Shown here in pieces: positions 35,839-45,805 of a DNA stretch of 64,000 nt (the first letter of the stretch is position 1; each line of letters opens with the position of its first letter). The translations under genes were made by a program, and so were the position numbers. The DNA comes from Ricinus communis (Eukaryota; Streptophyta; Magnoliopsida; Malpighiales; Euphorbiaceae): contig NC_063264.1 in assembly GCF_019578655.1 (NCBI RefSeq), positions 18,154,429 to 18,218,428 of the forward strand, given 5' to 3'. Under the pieces are notes generated by a model, which ran no database searches, had not been told where the DNA came from, and worked only from the letters and a program-made list of their open reading frames with translations.

Positions 35839-37592
35839 TCAGTATCTGGACCTAGAACTGGGACTTAACATCATGATTTCCCGTCTATTCTCCTTAAGCC
35901 TCCTAGCATCCTCCCTGGAAACCTGAAATGCATTTGCTATCACTTTTTCTGGCATGGACTTGATTACAGAGACGGATCCTGCTATCTGGCTCATTTTTGG
36001 ATTGTCATTAGTCTTGAAGGATACCCACTCGAGGCCTTCATTGCTTGCCTTAGACATTGCCACAAAGTTTTGTGGGATTGTTAGTATCTGACCCTCCCTG
36101 ACTTGCCCATCTAACATTGTCTCTCCATGGTCATTAATAATCTGGACACGACCACTTCCTCTAGTAATGTAACATATGGTGTGGGCATTCAGGTTCCAGT
36201 GTGGTGTCATCATGGCATTCTGCAGAATTTGATCCAGAAATACACATCGTTAAAACATAAAAATGTTGTAAAACTAAAGAAATTGTAATATGGTATTATT
36301 TTGCTTGAATTTCATGTTTTTTTTCTCACACTGTAGAGGATGCCCTTTTGAACACTGAGCCGGAGATATGCGAGGATCGGAAGGCTGTTGCTATTGATGG
36401 TGGTGAGACGACCAGCATTTGGGTTGTAAGTGTCAGCTTGTGATGGATCGTTGATATTGTATTCGAGTCTAGCGTTGCAGAAAGTTTCCTCCAAGCCATT
36501 GTATGTCCTTCCACCTCTCTCCTCAGATGCTTCTTCTCGTTGATATCGTTCTTCTTCTTGGCTTCGTTGTGGGGTTAGCATCTCAAGATCTTGTTCAACA
36601 CTCACAATTATGCCTCTGTTATCACTTTTTCCCCTCATCTTCCTTGCAAGCTCGGTATCGATGTTGAAAGCTTCTGATATCAGTCGCTCATCAAAGCCTG
36701 AAAAGACATTGCCAGATCTTTCTTCTCGGCCCCTTGTGCTTTGGCCCCCTCGGCTCTGCCTTCTCTGGCCTCTTTGACTCTGTAATTGTTGTTGCGGGTT
36801 GCCAGCAAGGAAGAAATCCTGAAAATGACACATCAAATTAAGAAAATACTGAGTCATTACTAATTAATATGACTGTGCAAGATAAGTTTATTAAGTATGT
36901 TCTTCTTACTCTGTGATTCTGATCGAGCTGATTGGCAGGATTGCTAGTGTCAATGATTTGTAGAAGAATAAGAGAAGATCGACCATTGTTGTAAACCCAT
37001 TGAGCTACTCCAGCAGGCAAAGCAATGACATCACCTTCATGTATTTGTCGAACCTTTTGGTGCTGGTCTCTCTGGCTAGATCCTTGGGCTGAATGTGATT
37101 GAGATGGTGACTGATATGTCTCAGGACAACCTGGGAATACAGATCCCTGAACACCATTACCTGCTTTGACAATATATGAAGAAAATGAAAAAATGAAGTT
37201 AAAGGATCAGTAATTTAAACGTCCACGAGGAAAAATGCATTTATAAAACACAAGATCAAAGACTCCATGCCTTGGAGTACGTATATAAGCCTAGGTCCAT
37301 TGACATATTGAGGCAACAATAAGCCTCTTGCTTGAATTGTATGGCGCATAGCTACAACACCAACGCAATGGAACTGTTCATCATTCTCATCCCAAATCTC
37401 TGTGACACCTGCCTCTGACTGGAACCTACGAGAGGGCTCGGCAGAAGTTATACGTCTGAGTTGACATTGGTCTTGCCGCAGTTGCCTTTTTTGCTGGCTA
37501 GGCGGCGAAGTTACTTGCTCCATTTGAGCAATACAACCATGGAAGAGAACAAGAAAGCCAAGACTAAGAGAAAGCAAGGAAATGTAAGCCAT
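35839..37592 (-). CDS. 11S globulin (legumin-type) seed storage protein
   Basis: Four exons give 480 residues: 37592-37271, 37160-36910, 36818-36330 and 36219-35839. A signal peptide ([17 protein letters not shown]) is followed by the acidic chain, with Cys43 (QDQC) and Cys76 (FHC) for the intrachain bridge and Cys119 (PGCPE) for the bridge to Cys305. The processing site is Asn298-Gly299 in NGLEETFC, where vacuolar processing enzyme cuts to give the basic chain. Two cupin domains and a Gln/Arg/Ser-rich variable region (about 198-225) are present. The protein enters the secretory route, is stored in protein vacuoles as hexamers and feeds the seedling. Introns 2 and 3 have GT donors; intron 1 appears to use a GC donor (CAAG/GCATGG), because that is the only join that keeps the conserved LQGNGVQG block. 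It is the sole intact globulin of three in the array. Confidence 0.92.
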
Positions 37593-37653
37593 GTTGTTAA
37601 GAGAAGAGAAGAGAAGCTACTTTGATGGTGCAATGGAGACGGGAAACGGTTAG

Positions 37654-37662
37654 TATTTATAG
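37654..37662 (-). promoter_or_regulatory. TATA box of the 11S globulin gene
   Basis: The minus strand reads CCTATAAATACTAAC about 65 bases before the ATG, a strong TATA match. I did not find a clear CATGCA seed (RY) element in the first 150 bases. Confidence 0.65.
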
Positions 37663-37739
37663 GAAAGTAATTAGTCAGTAAAAAGACTAATAGAGGAGAT
37701 AGAGATTGGGAGGCACAAAGAAGAAGAAGAGCCATGGTA

Positions 37740-38768
37740 TTTTTTTTCTGAAAATAAGAAAGATGATTTCCTTTTCGTTTTTTCCTTAATAAAAAGATAT
37801 CTCGAAGTTTTTTTTTTATTTAATGTCTAAATTAAAGGCCAAATAAAATCACTAATTAATATGGAAATCGTCTTGATATATTGTTTTCGATTATATATTA
37901 AACTAATAGATAATAAATATATAATTATTAATTTTAAATAATAAAATATAAGTATTCTAATTACATTATTCGTTTAATAAACATTATAAAATTTTATATT
38001 AATTTATTATAAAAAATAATAAAAATTTGTGTAAAAATATTTTAATATATAATTTTATATAAAATTACATATTAAAATATTTTATATAAATTTAATTCAA
38101 ATTTTATAAAATACTGTAATAAATATGTAAAAATATTAAAAAATGACTATAATAACAGTACTCTGAAATTTATATAAAATATATATAATAATCCAATACT
38201 AACATTTCTATTTGTTATTAATAATCTAATTTTATTAAAGATGTCTATAAATGATAGAAAGGACTTTATCTACTGGGAATTTCACACGGGTCTAGAATTT
38301 CGACGTGGCAATCAGTTTGGTCAATTTTCTTGATTCTTTCTGCATGTGGATTTGTCGTGGCTTCAATTCCATTTCTTGCTGTATTTTTCCTGCTGCTAGT
38401 TACGTGTTGATGGACTGCAAAGAGGAGTTCAGTTAAGTGTTTGTCTTGTAAGATCATGGGCATACAGTGATAAGTTAATACCCATTTTAAGGTATCAATT
38501 ACCCTAACCTTAATGCATTTCTATTGCAATTTTACAACTGATGTGATGGAACAGATAGAAACAATCATCGAGTTCATCAGAGCGAACAACCTTAATAATG
38601 GGTACAAAATACAGACAGTTGCGCATGGTCTACTCATCGCGACACACTCGCATCGTCTGTTCATGGCGCCACCTTCTCTAATGTTCACGTCATATCAGAT
38701 AATAAAGTTATTTTGAATTAGCCATTTCGATATTATTAAATTAGTAATTCTTTTTTAAATGAAAAATC

Positions 38769-38819
<51 letters not shown>

Positions 38820-40172
38820 AATGTTAAAATTCTTTCTTATGTTCAATTTTTAACATATAAAATTCTTATTTTGATATATATATATATATTTTAACAATGA
38901 AATTAAAATTTATGTATACTTTTATAAATTTTTTATTAATTTATTAATTAAAATTAAATTTATAATTAGACACTAACTCTAATCTTAAAAAATAGCATAT
39001 TAAGTATATTTTAATATTATTTTTAATAATAAATTGATTTTTGATTATATAATAAATTTTTAATTCTAAAAAATAGCAATATAAATTATATTAATAGTAT
39101 TAATTTATATAATATTAAAATTAATTAATAAATAAATTCTATATTATTGCACTAAGAAAATTTTAAAATATTAAAAAGAACATTTAAAAATAGTTAGGTT
39201 GCTATTATTTTTTAAAATATTATAAATTAGTACTAAATATTAAAAAAATTATTAAATTTTATCTATTAATTTAATTTTATAATCAAAATAATAATAACGA
39301 TTGTGCAATGCGTGGATAAAAAACTAGTTATTAATTAATTTTGAACTTCACACTTTTAATAAATTTATATAATTATTTTAAAATTTTAAAATTAAATATT
39401 TATATTTTTTATTTATATTCAAAAACATTGTCCAAAGACTATTTTCAAAATTTTAAGATAAAAAGAATAGCGCGGCAGATCAGCTGTGGTTACTAAAATA
39501 ATAATAATTATAAATTAGTAAAAAAATTATCTTAAACTTAAAAATACAATCATTAAATGTCTCACATATATACATCCTCTCGTACATTTTACATCTAAAT
39601 GTAGTAAATATTTTGTTAATTTATTTATTTTTTATTATAAAATTTTAAAAATTATTGCTGAAAAGTATTTTTGAAGATAAATTTAAAATATAAATATTTA
39701 TTTTAAAATAATTAAATAAAATTATTAAAAAATTTAAAATTTAAAATTAAATTAATAATTAAGATATAAAAAGACATGTATTTTTCTCCCAACTATTAAT
39801 ATACTTAAGCTTATGACGAATTTTTGTTTAGACCATGGTTGGCGAAAATTTTTCATTGTTTTAATTTAATATTGGTTTACGATTCATATGAGATGTACTA
39901 TCATGAATTATGATTTAGACAATAACTTTTTTGGTTTTAAGGTTCCAATTTATTGTATGGCTAAAGATATATTGTTGTCTTTAAATTTATATCGATTAGT
40001 TTATCTAATATTTTAATTTTTCACTTAATTTATTAGACAATTAAAATCTTATTTTTTTAAGGATAAAATTTTAAAAAGACAACTTTGTGGTTTGATGACT
40101 CCAAGGACAGAAATATTTTTCGTATCAAAAGAGTAACATGTATTTTATTTCTTTAATATTTTTTTAAAATAG
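37740..40172. other. AT-rich intergenic region
   Basis: Mostly A+T with many short runs. The stretch at 38260-38710 is more balanced and holds two ORFs of 65-67 codons with no recognisable motif. A (TA)n microsatellite is at 38773-38820. Confidence 0.6.
38773..38820. repeat. (AT)n microsatellite
   Basis: About 48 bases of AT dinucleotides with one G interruption; a shorter run follows near 38873-38890. Confidence 0.92.
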
Positions 40173-40175
40173 TAA

Positions 40176-40697
40176 TGCTCCCTTTTGTTTGCAAAAAATA
40201 ATTTTATCTTTGGAAAACATTTTCTTTGAAAAATATTTTTCAAAAGAATATAAAGTATCTAACATTTGGTTGCAATATTAAGAATCATTTGAAAAATATT
40301 TTTTAATATTTGACTAGAATTTAGATTTATTTTTTCTAAAATAATAGTATATACTATCACATCTCATGTGTGTATTGAACTTATTTTGTTGAGCCTATAA
40401 ATGGTACTGAAGGGAGAAGCAAGAGAGGAGATTGTATTTAAAAGAATTTTTAACGTTAATTTTCTTTTTCATATGTCTTTGTATTTAATAAGTATTGGTA
40501 ATCTAATAGACGGGTTTTTAAGTGTTAGAAAATAACTTCTCGTTCTGAAAATGGAAAGTTATTTTTTGTGTTTCAAAATGATTTTTCTTTGACTAGTAAG
40601 TTATTTTTCTTTGAATTATTTTTTCTTAATATCGCAAACATTAAAAGATAAAGAAAAATATTTTTTAGAAAAATATTTTCCGTAAATAAATGGCGCC
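40176..40697. mobile_element. Probable PIF/Harbinger-type MITE with TAA target duplication
   Basis: The left end TGCTCCCTTTTGTTTGC and the reverse complement of the right end GGCGCCATTTATTTACG are related inverted repeats. Both continue into A/T-rich similar sequence with a TGCAATATTAAG / TGCGATATTAAG block on either side. TAA flanks both ends (40173-40175 and 40698-40700), the target duplication used by Harbinger. No coding capacity in 522 bases. Terminal similarity is imperfect and TAA is common in this AT-rich setting, so the call is tentative. Confidence 0.5.
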
Positions 40698-41337
40698 TAA
40701 ATATTATAAAATATAAATTCAAGTGTCTATTAAAGCACATCAAAAATTAAAATATTAAACTAACCGATTGAAATTAAAATGCATAAATAACATATTTTTC
40801 GGATTGTATATATAGTAAAATTTTTGTTAGAACTTTGATTCAGAATAGATCATCTCATACCAAAGCGATCAGACCCGCAATTTTTGAATTAAACATTGGT
40901 ATTTAACTGATGTAAAATGGTACATCAAACAGAAAAAGAAATGCTTACGTAATGAGTTTATTGTTTGTAACTGATTTTTCTATGATTCTTGGATTTTAAG
41001 ATTTGACTTGTCGTTCTGATTCTAGTTTAGGATTTGTCATTTCGAACTGTTATGCCTAAAATTAGATAAGAACACAAAATGTCCCCATATTTTCTCTACG
41101 TTGAGTTGCTATTTTATACTTAACATCTTATATTACTCTACGTTAATGAGTTGTTAATTTTATATTTAGAGGCCTCATTTTTCAGATTCACTTTCTATAA
41201 TTAGGAAGTTCCGATATGTATACAACAACTCAACTGAAAATTAGACAAACCAATCTTTAAGATTTTCTAATTAGCTGTCAGCACAGATAAGATTTTTTTG
41301 CACACCCTTTTCCACAAAGAATTACTAAATTAATTGC

Positions 41338-41345
41338 TATTTAAA
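41338..41345 (+). promoter_or_regulatory. Possible TATA box of the GDSL lipase gene
   Basis: GCTATTTAAACG about 95 bases before the first ATG at 41437. Weak but suitably placed. Confidence 0.35.
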
Positions 41346-41436
41346 CGTTGAACCAAATTGATAATCTGCGCCTCATATTTGTCTCCAGTATTTCTTTGAG
41401 AACACTGCATATGCAAAGACATCAATTGCATAATAT

Positions 41437-42897
41437 ATGTTCTCAAAGACATACAGAATGACAAGAAATTACAGTTCACTGTTGTTTCTTTGCCTGTTAT
41501 GCTTCTTCCTGGTTAGGTCTCGAGCAAACAATGTGCCTGCATTGTTTATATTTGGAGATTCACTTCTTGATGCTGGTAATAATAATTGGCTTTCGACAAA
41601 GGCAAAAGCAAACTACTTTCCTTATGGCATAGATCATCCTCTTGGAGCCACCGGTAGATTTACTAATGGCCGAACTATTGCAGATTTTTTCGGTACGTTC
41701 GCTTCTAAATATTAGATATATTGTTGTTTCAGGTTTATTGAGTCGGGATCGGTAAAACCGGATAAAAGCTAAAATTTCAATCAAATCAATCTTTAATTCA
41801 GTTATTAATTTTGATTCAGTTTGGTTGACTGACGTATTTTTCTGAAATCATAATTATTTAAATATTGTCAGTTTAAATCTATTTAATTATTTTAATAGAT
41901 CCTGAACTACACTATGAGATAAGAGGGGAGACGATATTAATAGATAATGTATTAGGAGACTTAGATTGAAAACCGCTCCAGTTCTCCCAAGTGACAGTAT
42001 CACTCAAAGCATTGTAATCTTATGTACATTAATTTTTATACATATTATTTTGCTCGGACATTCATAATAAATGCCAAATAAGCAAATTAACCTCCATTTT
42101 TCCAAATCAAAGTAATGATTTTGTTCTATAATGCAGCCGAATGGCTTGGATTGAAATTCCAACGGCCATACATGCAAGTGGCAACGCTTCATATTGAAGA
42201 TATCTACGATGGTCTAAACTACGCATCTGGCTCGGCTGGAATTTTCTGTGAAACTGCTCGTGAACACGTGTGTTACTGCCTTTGACCATTGACAAAACTC
42301 AAGTTTCTGAATATTTCAGTTTTATTCTATTGTGCTTTTAGATTTTTAATTTTATTTCACTAATTCTTTTATTTTATTTTTAATTTAATCAAAGATTCTT
42401 ATACATGTTTAATGGAATATATTTAATTTATTGATCTTTTATATATAATATAAAGAGTCAATAAAATAAAATTGAAAGACTTGACAAAATAATTTGCCTC
42501 TCACATAAAAGTTCCTTTTTAACAATTTTTATTTCTAACTCTGAATATGTTGTTTACTTTTTACTCTATAGGTCGGAATTAATTTAAGCATGGGAAAACA
42601 AGTCAGCCTATTCAATAAGACGGTCAAGAACCTTTTACCATTGCGCTACAAGAGCGAGACTGAGCTTGCAAATTACTTGTCAAAGTCTATTTTTGTTGTT
42701 TATATCGGGAACAATGATTTTCTTTTTAACTTTGAGGATTTTCTAAAACCTAATATTACAATTCGGCCAACTAATCCCGATGAATTCTCCAGTTTACTTG
42801 TGAAGAAACTCGGAGATTATTTAAAGGTAAATAGTCTATCTCACTCGGCCATTTCGACCAAATATATATAATTATAGTCTATCAGTTAATTAATTAG

Positions 42898-42932
<35 letters not shown>

Positions 42933-43771
42933 TGCACACAAAAATGTATACTTCAGTATATATATGTTATGTGTAGCAGTAAGATTTTATTATGTATAGT
43001 ATTAAAGTGATGGCTGGGTTTTGTAGGAGTTGTACCAATTGGGAGCTAGAAAATTTGTGGTCTTCGAGCTTCCTCCTTTAGGTTGTTTTCCGGGTATTGC
43101 AAAAGAGCTACGCGCAAGGAATGAATGTGACGAGAAGCTTAATAGTTATTTGAAGATCTTCAATGCCAAATATGCCAAAGTGGTTGACGATTTGAGGTCA
43201 CTTCAAGGCTCAACTTTCGTTTTTGCAAAAACTTTTAATCTTACCTATGACATTGTACAAAACCCTACCCACTACGGTAAGTTTTTCCTTCTTTTCTTTT
43301 CTAATTTATTTAAATGTTGAAACTATCTAGCAAAACTAATTAAGTATTTGATATATCTCAATAAATGGTTTAGCACTTAATGGCATATTCATTTATGCAC
43401 GATAAAATAGTATATATTTAAATGCGTAACAATTAAAATTTGTATTTGAAAATTGTTATATAGTAATTGATTAATATTTACATTTGTTAAAATAAATTAT
43501 CGACTTCGAGTTTCTTTGTCCGCCATTAATAGAAGACCAAATGCATATTTATATCTCTAAGTTGTTGGTTATTTGATCTGTTTAATATCTTAACTTCTGA
43601 TATAATCTAATAGATAAATAAATTTATTTTTTATGATATTTTTATATTTTTTGATATGTGTTTTCATTAAACACGAAATACACTAAGGTGTTTAAATAAT
43701 AAAAAGAATTTAGGTGTTTTCTAGGTTAAATCGGAAGTTAAAGTATTAAATTGACTAATTGATACAAATTG

Positions 43772-43842
<71 letters not shown>

Positions 43843-44239
43843 TTATAAAATCATAAAAATTTATATTATGGCAACTGTTGAAAGCGAAAAAATAATTATG
43901 TAGTTTACCGTTTATTAAGTTTTTAACTAAAAAAGATAAATTCAATAATTTGTTTTTAACTATTTTCTCTGCACTTAATGGCAACTCTATTATAGTTTTG
44001 CTATATATTTGATCTGTAGATTCATTTGAAAGTTTTGCATTTTCTTGGTTACAGGGATTGCTGATTCAGAATTATGTGTTTCCAAAGATTGGAAAGCTTG
44101 CGAAAATAGGAAAGCACACGTCTTCTTTGATCCTGTTCATCCCACTGAGATAACATACAATATTATTGCAAGCCAATGTTTTAATGGCACAAGTTTGTGT
44201 TATCCCATGAATGTAAAAGAACTCGCAGACACAATATGA
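41437..44239 (+). CDS. GDSL esterase/lipase
   Basis: Five exons give 358 residues: 41437-41692, 42137-42267, 42572-42826, 43027-43276 and 44055-44239, all with GT-AG introns and consistent phases. A signal peptide (SSLLFLCLLCFFLVRSRA) suggests secretion. Block I is FIFGDSLLDAGNNN with nucleophile Ser42; block II has Gly117 (YASGSAG); block III is YIGNNDF with Asn177; block V is DPVHPTE with Asp323 and His326. All catalytic residues are therefore present, and length and exon layout are usual for plant SGNH hydrolases. Substrates are probably lipid or cell-wall esters; the exact one cannot be told. A second ATG at 41458 in the same frame could also start the protein. Introns 3 and 4 contain long (TA)n repeats. 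Confidence 0.93.
42900..42930. repeat. (TA)n microsatellite in GDSL intron 3
   Basis: About 31 bases of uninterrupted TA dinucleotides between exons 3 and 4. Confidence 0.95.
43774..43837. repeat. Long (TA)n microsatellite in GDSL intron 4
   Basis: About 64 bases of uninterrupted AT dinucleotides between exons 4 and 5. It is the longest pure dinucleotide run in the window. Confidence 0.97.
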
Positions 44240-44338
44240 TAATCATAGGACCACACTCAAATGTTTTGTTTATTAATTTATTTTTTATGAACTTGGACGA
44301 GGCTATTAGGCATATTTGTCAAGATATTAAAATATTAA

Positions 44339-45103
44339 GGGTAATTGCTATATTATACTAATTACCCTTTTAACATTTATAAATTATATATTTTTTATTT
44401 TTCTATTTTATACTTTTATATAAAAAATTCTTCTATCAGACAATCATTAACTAGATTTAGTTTTATACTATTTGTTTCTTATTATTTTTGTGTTACTCAC
44501 AAATTATCCTTTATAGTTTATTTATTATATAAGATTTTTTTGTCTTTTAATAGAACTAACTATTATCTCTTTCATTCTAAATCAAGAGAGTTAAAAGAGT
44601 AAATTGACAAAAAATTCAACTTAATCATTAAATCTCTTACTTGCTTTAATTTTTAGTATAATTTAATCCTAATAAAACTTAAACATTTTAAAGATATTTA
44701 TATTTAGCAAGATATTGAAAATTTATATAATTTAATTTTAAATTATTAAAATAAAATAAATATTATTATTATTATTAATTTTGTTACACTATAATTTTAA
44801 CTTTCATACAAAGTTTAAAAATCAAATTATATTTTTATTAATTTATTTCTTTAATTTGACTTTCAAAATGTCAGAGAATTTTAATGCAATAAACAAAATA
44901 TAAAGGCATTTACATATACACCAAAAATTAAGTGATGCATAGTATAAACCTAAACTTAACTAACGATTATTTTAACATAAATTCTTATGGAATGACTTTT
45001 AGTATAAAATTATAAAATAAAAGAATGAAAAATATAATTTTTAAATGTTAAAGAATAACTAGTATAATATAGCAAAATGTAAGGGGCAAATAGTAATTAC
45101 CCC
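44339..45103. mobile_element. MULE-type MITE (TIR element) with 9-bp target duplication
   Basis: The left end GGGTAATTGCTATATTATAC and the reverse complement of the right end GGGGTAATTACTATTTGCCC / TGCTATATTATACTAG share about 70-80 bases of inverted repeat; the right arm has a 21-base block absent on the left. Flanks are AAATATTAA (44330-44338) and AGATATTAA (45104-45112), a 9-bp duplication with one mismatch. A related sequence at about 45636-45665 looks like the unoccupied site. No coding capacity in 765 bases. Confidence 0.75.
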
Positions 45104-45105
45104 AG

Positions 45106-45235
45106 ATATTAAAGGACTTATAAATAGTAAAAATCGACCATCCAAATAGCTAATTCTAATTATTTTGATAACGATTAAATTCCAGCTGAATAAAATCCAA
45201 TTTCTTCTTAATTCATATTATAGTTAATGATTTTA
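45106..45235 (+). repeat. Diverged direct repeat, copy A
   Basis: ATATTAAAGGACTTATAAATAG and the following ~120 bases match 45645-45778 (ATATTAAAGACTTGTAAATGG), including CCAATTTCTT and TTCATATTATAGTTAATGA blocks. The repeat also includes the site in which the MITE at 44339-45103 is inserted. Confidence 0.7.
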
Positions 45236-45643
45236 TCCTACCTATTTGTTTGGTCACCTCCAACCTATTATAAATTTTTCTAATATTTTTTCAAGATGTT
45301 TGGTCAGCGATCTAGTTCATATGTCTGGTGCATTTGAAAGGAGAGTGTTTAACTATAGAAAAATTCTTGTCCAGACTTAGTGTATGTCTCCATCTATACA
45401 CCAAATTTATAATAATTAACACATATTCACTAGTTTCAAATAGAGTATGTATCAATTATCCAATACTAAAATATGAAACTCTCATATATAGATATCACTC
45501 TCCTATTAGTTGTGGTATATCCACTAGACAGATAGAAATTATCATTTTACTGTATGTCCATCCCAATTACTCTTAGGGGATAGCCTTAAAGAATTCCCTA
45601 TTGTCAAGATATCACACCGTTAGAGAATCTCACATTATCAAGA

Positions 45644-45778
45644 CACCAAAATATTAAAGACTTGTAAATGGTAAGAATCAATCATCCGAGTGGCAAAAAT
45701 AGTCAATTTAATAATCGGACTCAAATCTAATAAAAACCAATTTCTTATTAGTTCATATCATTGTTAATGAGCTTTAAT
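45644..45778 (+). repeat. Diverged direct repeat, copy B
   Basis: The partner of copy A, without the MITE. It begins within AGACACCAAAATATTAAAG. Roughly 75-80 percent similar by eye with small indels. Between the copies (45236-45643) there is no recognised gene. Confidence 0.7.
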
Positions 45779-45805
45779 TACCTCTCATTTACTTTAGAAT
45801 TCAAT

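Noticed and set aside
37215..37270. Globulin exon 1 continuing in frame to a stop at 37215, suggesting a truncated pseudogene
   Set aside because: Exon 2 with a good acceptor and correct phase restores the conserved LQGNGVQG block if a GC donor is used, and all later exons are intact.
43721..43984. 87-codon ORF with repeated Tyr-Ile
   Set aside because: Translation of the (TA)n microsatellite in a GDSL intron.
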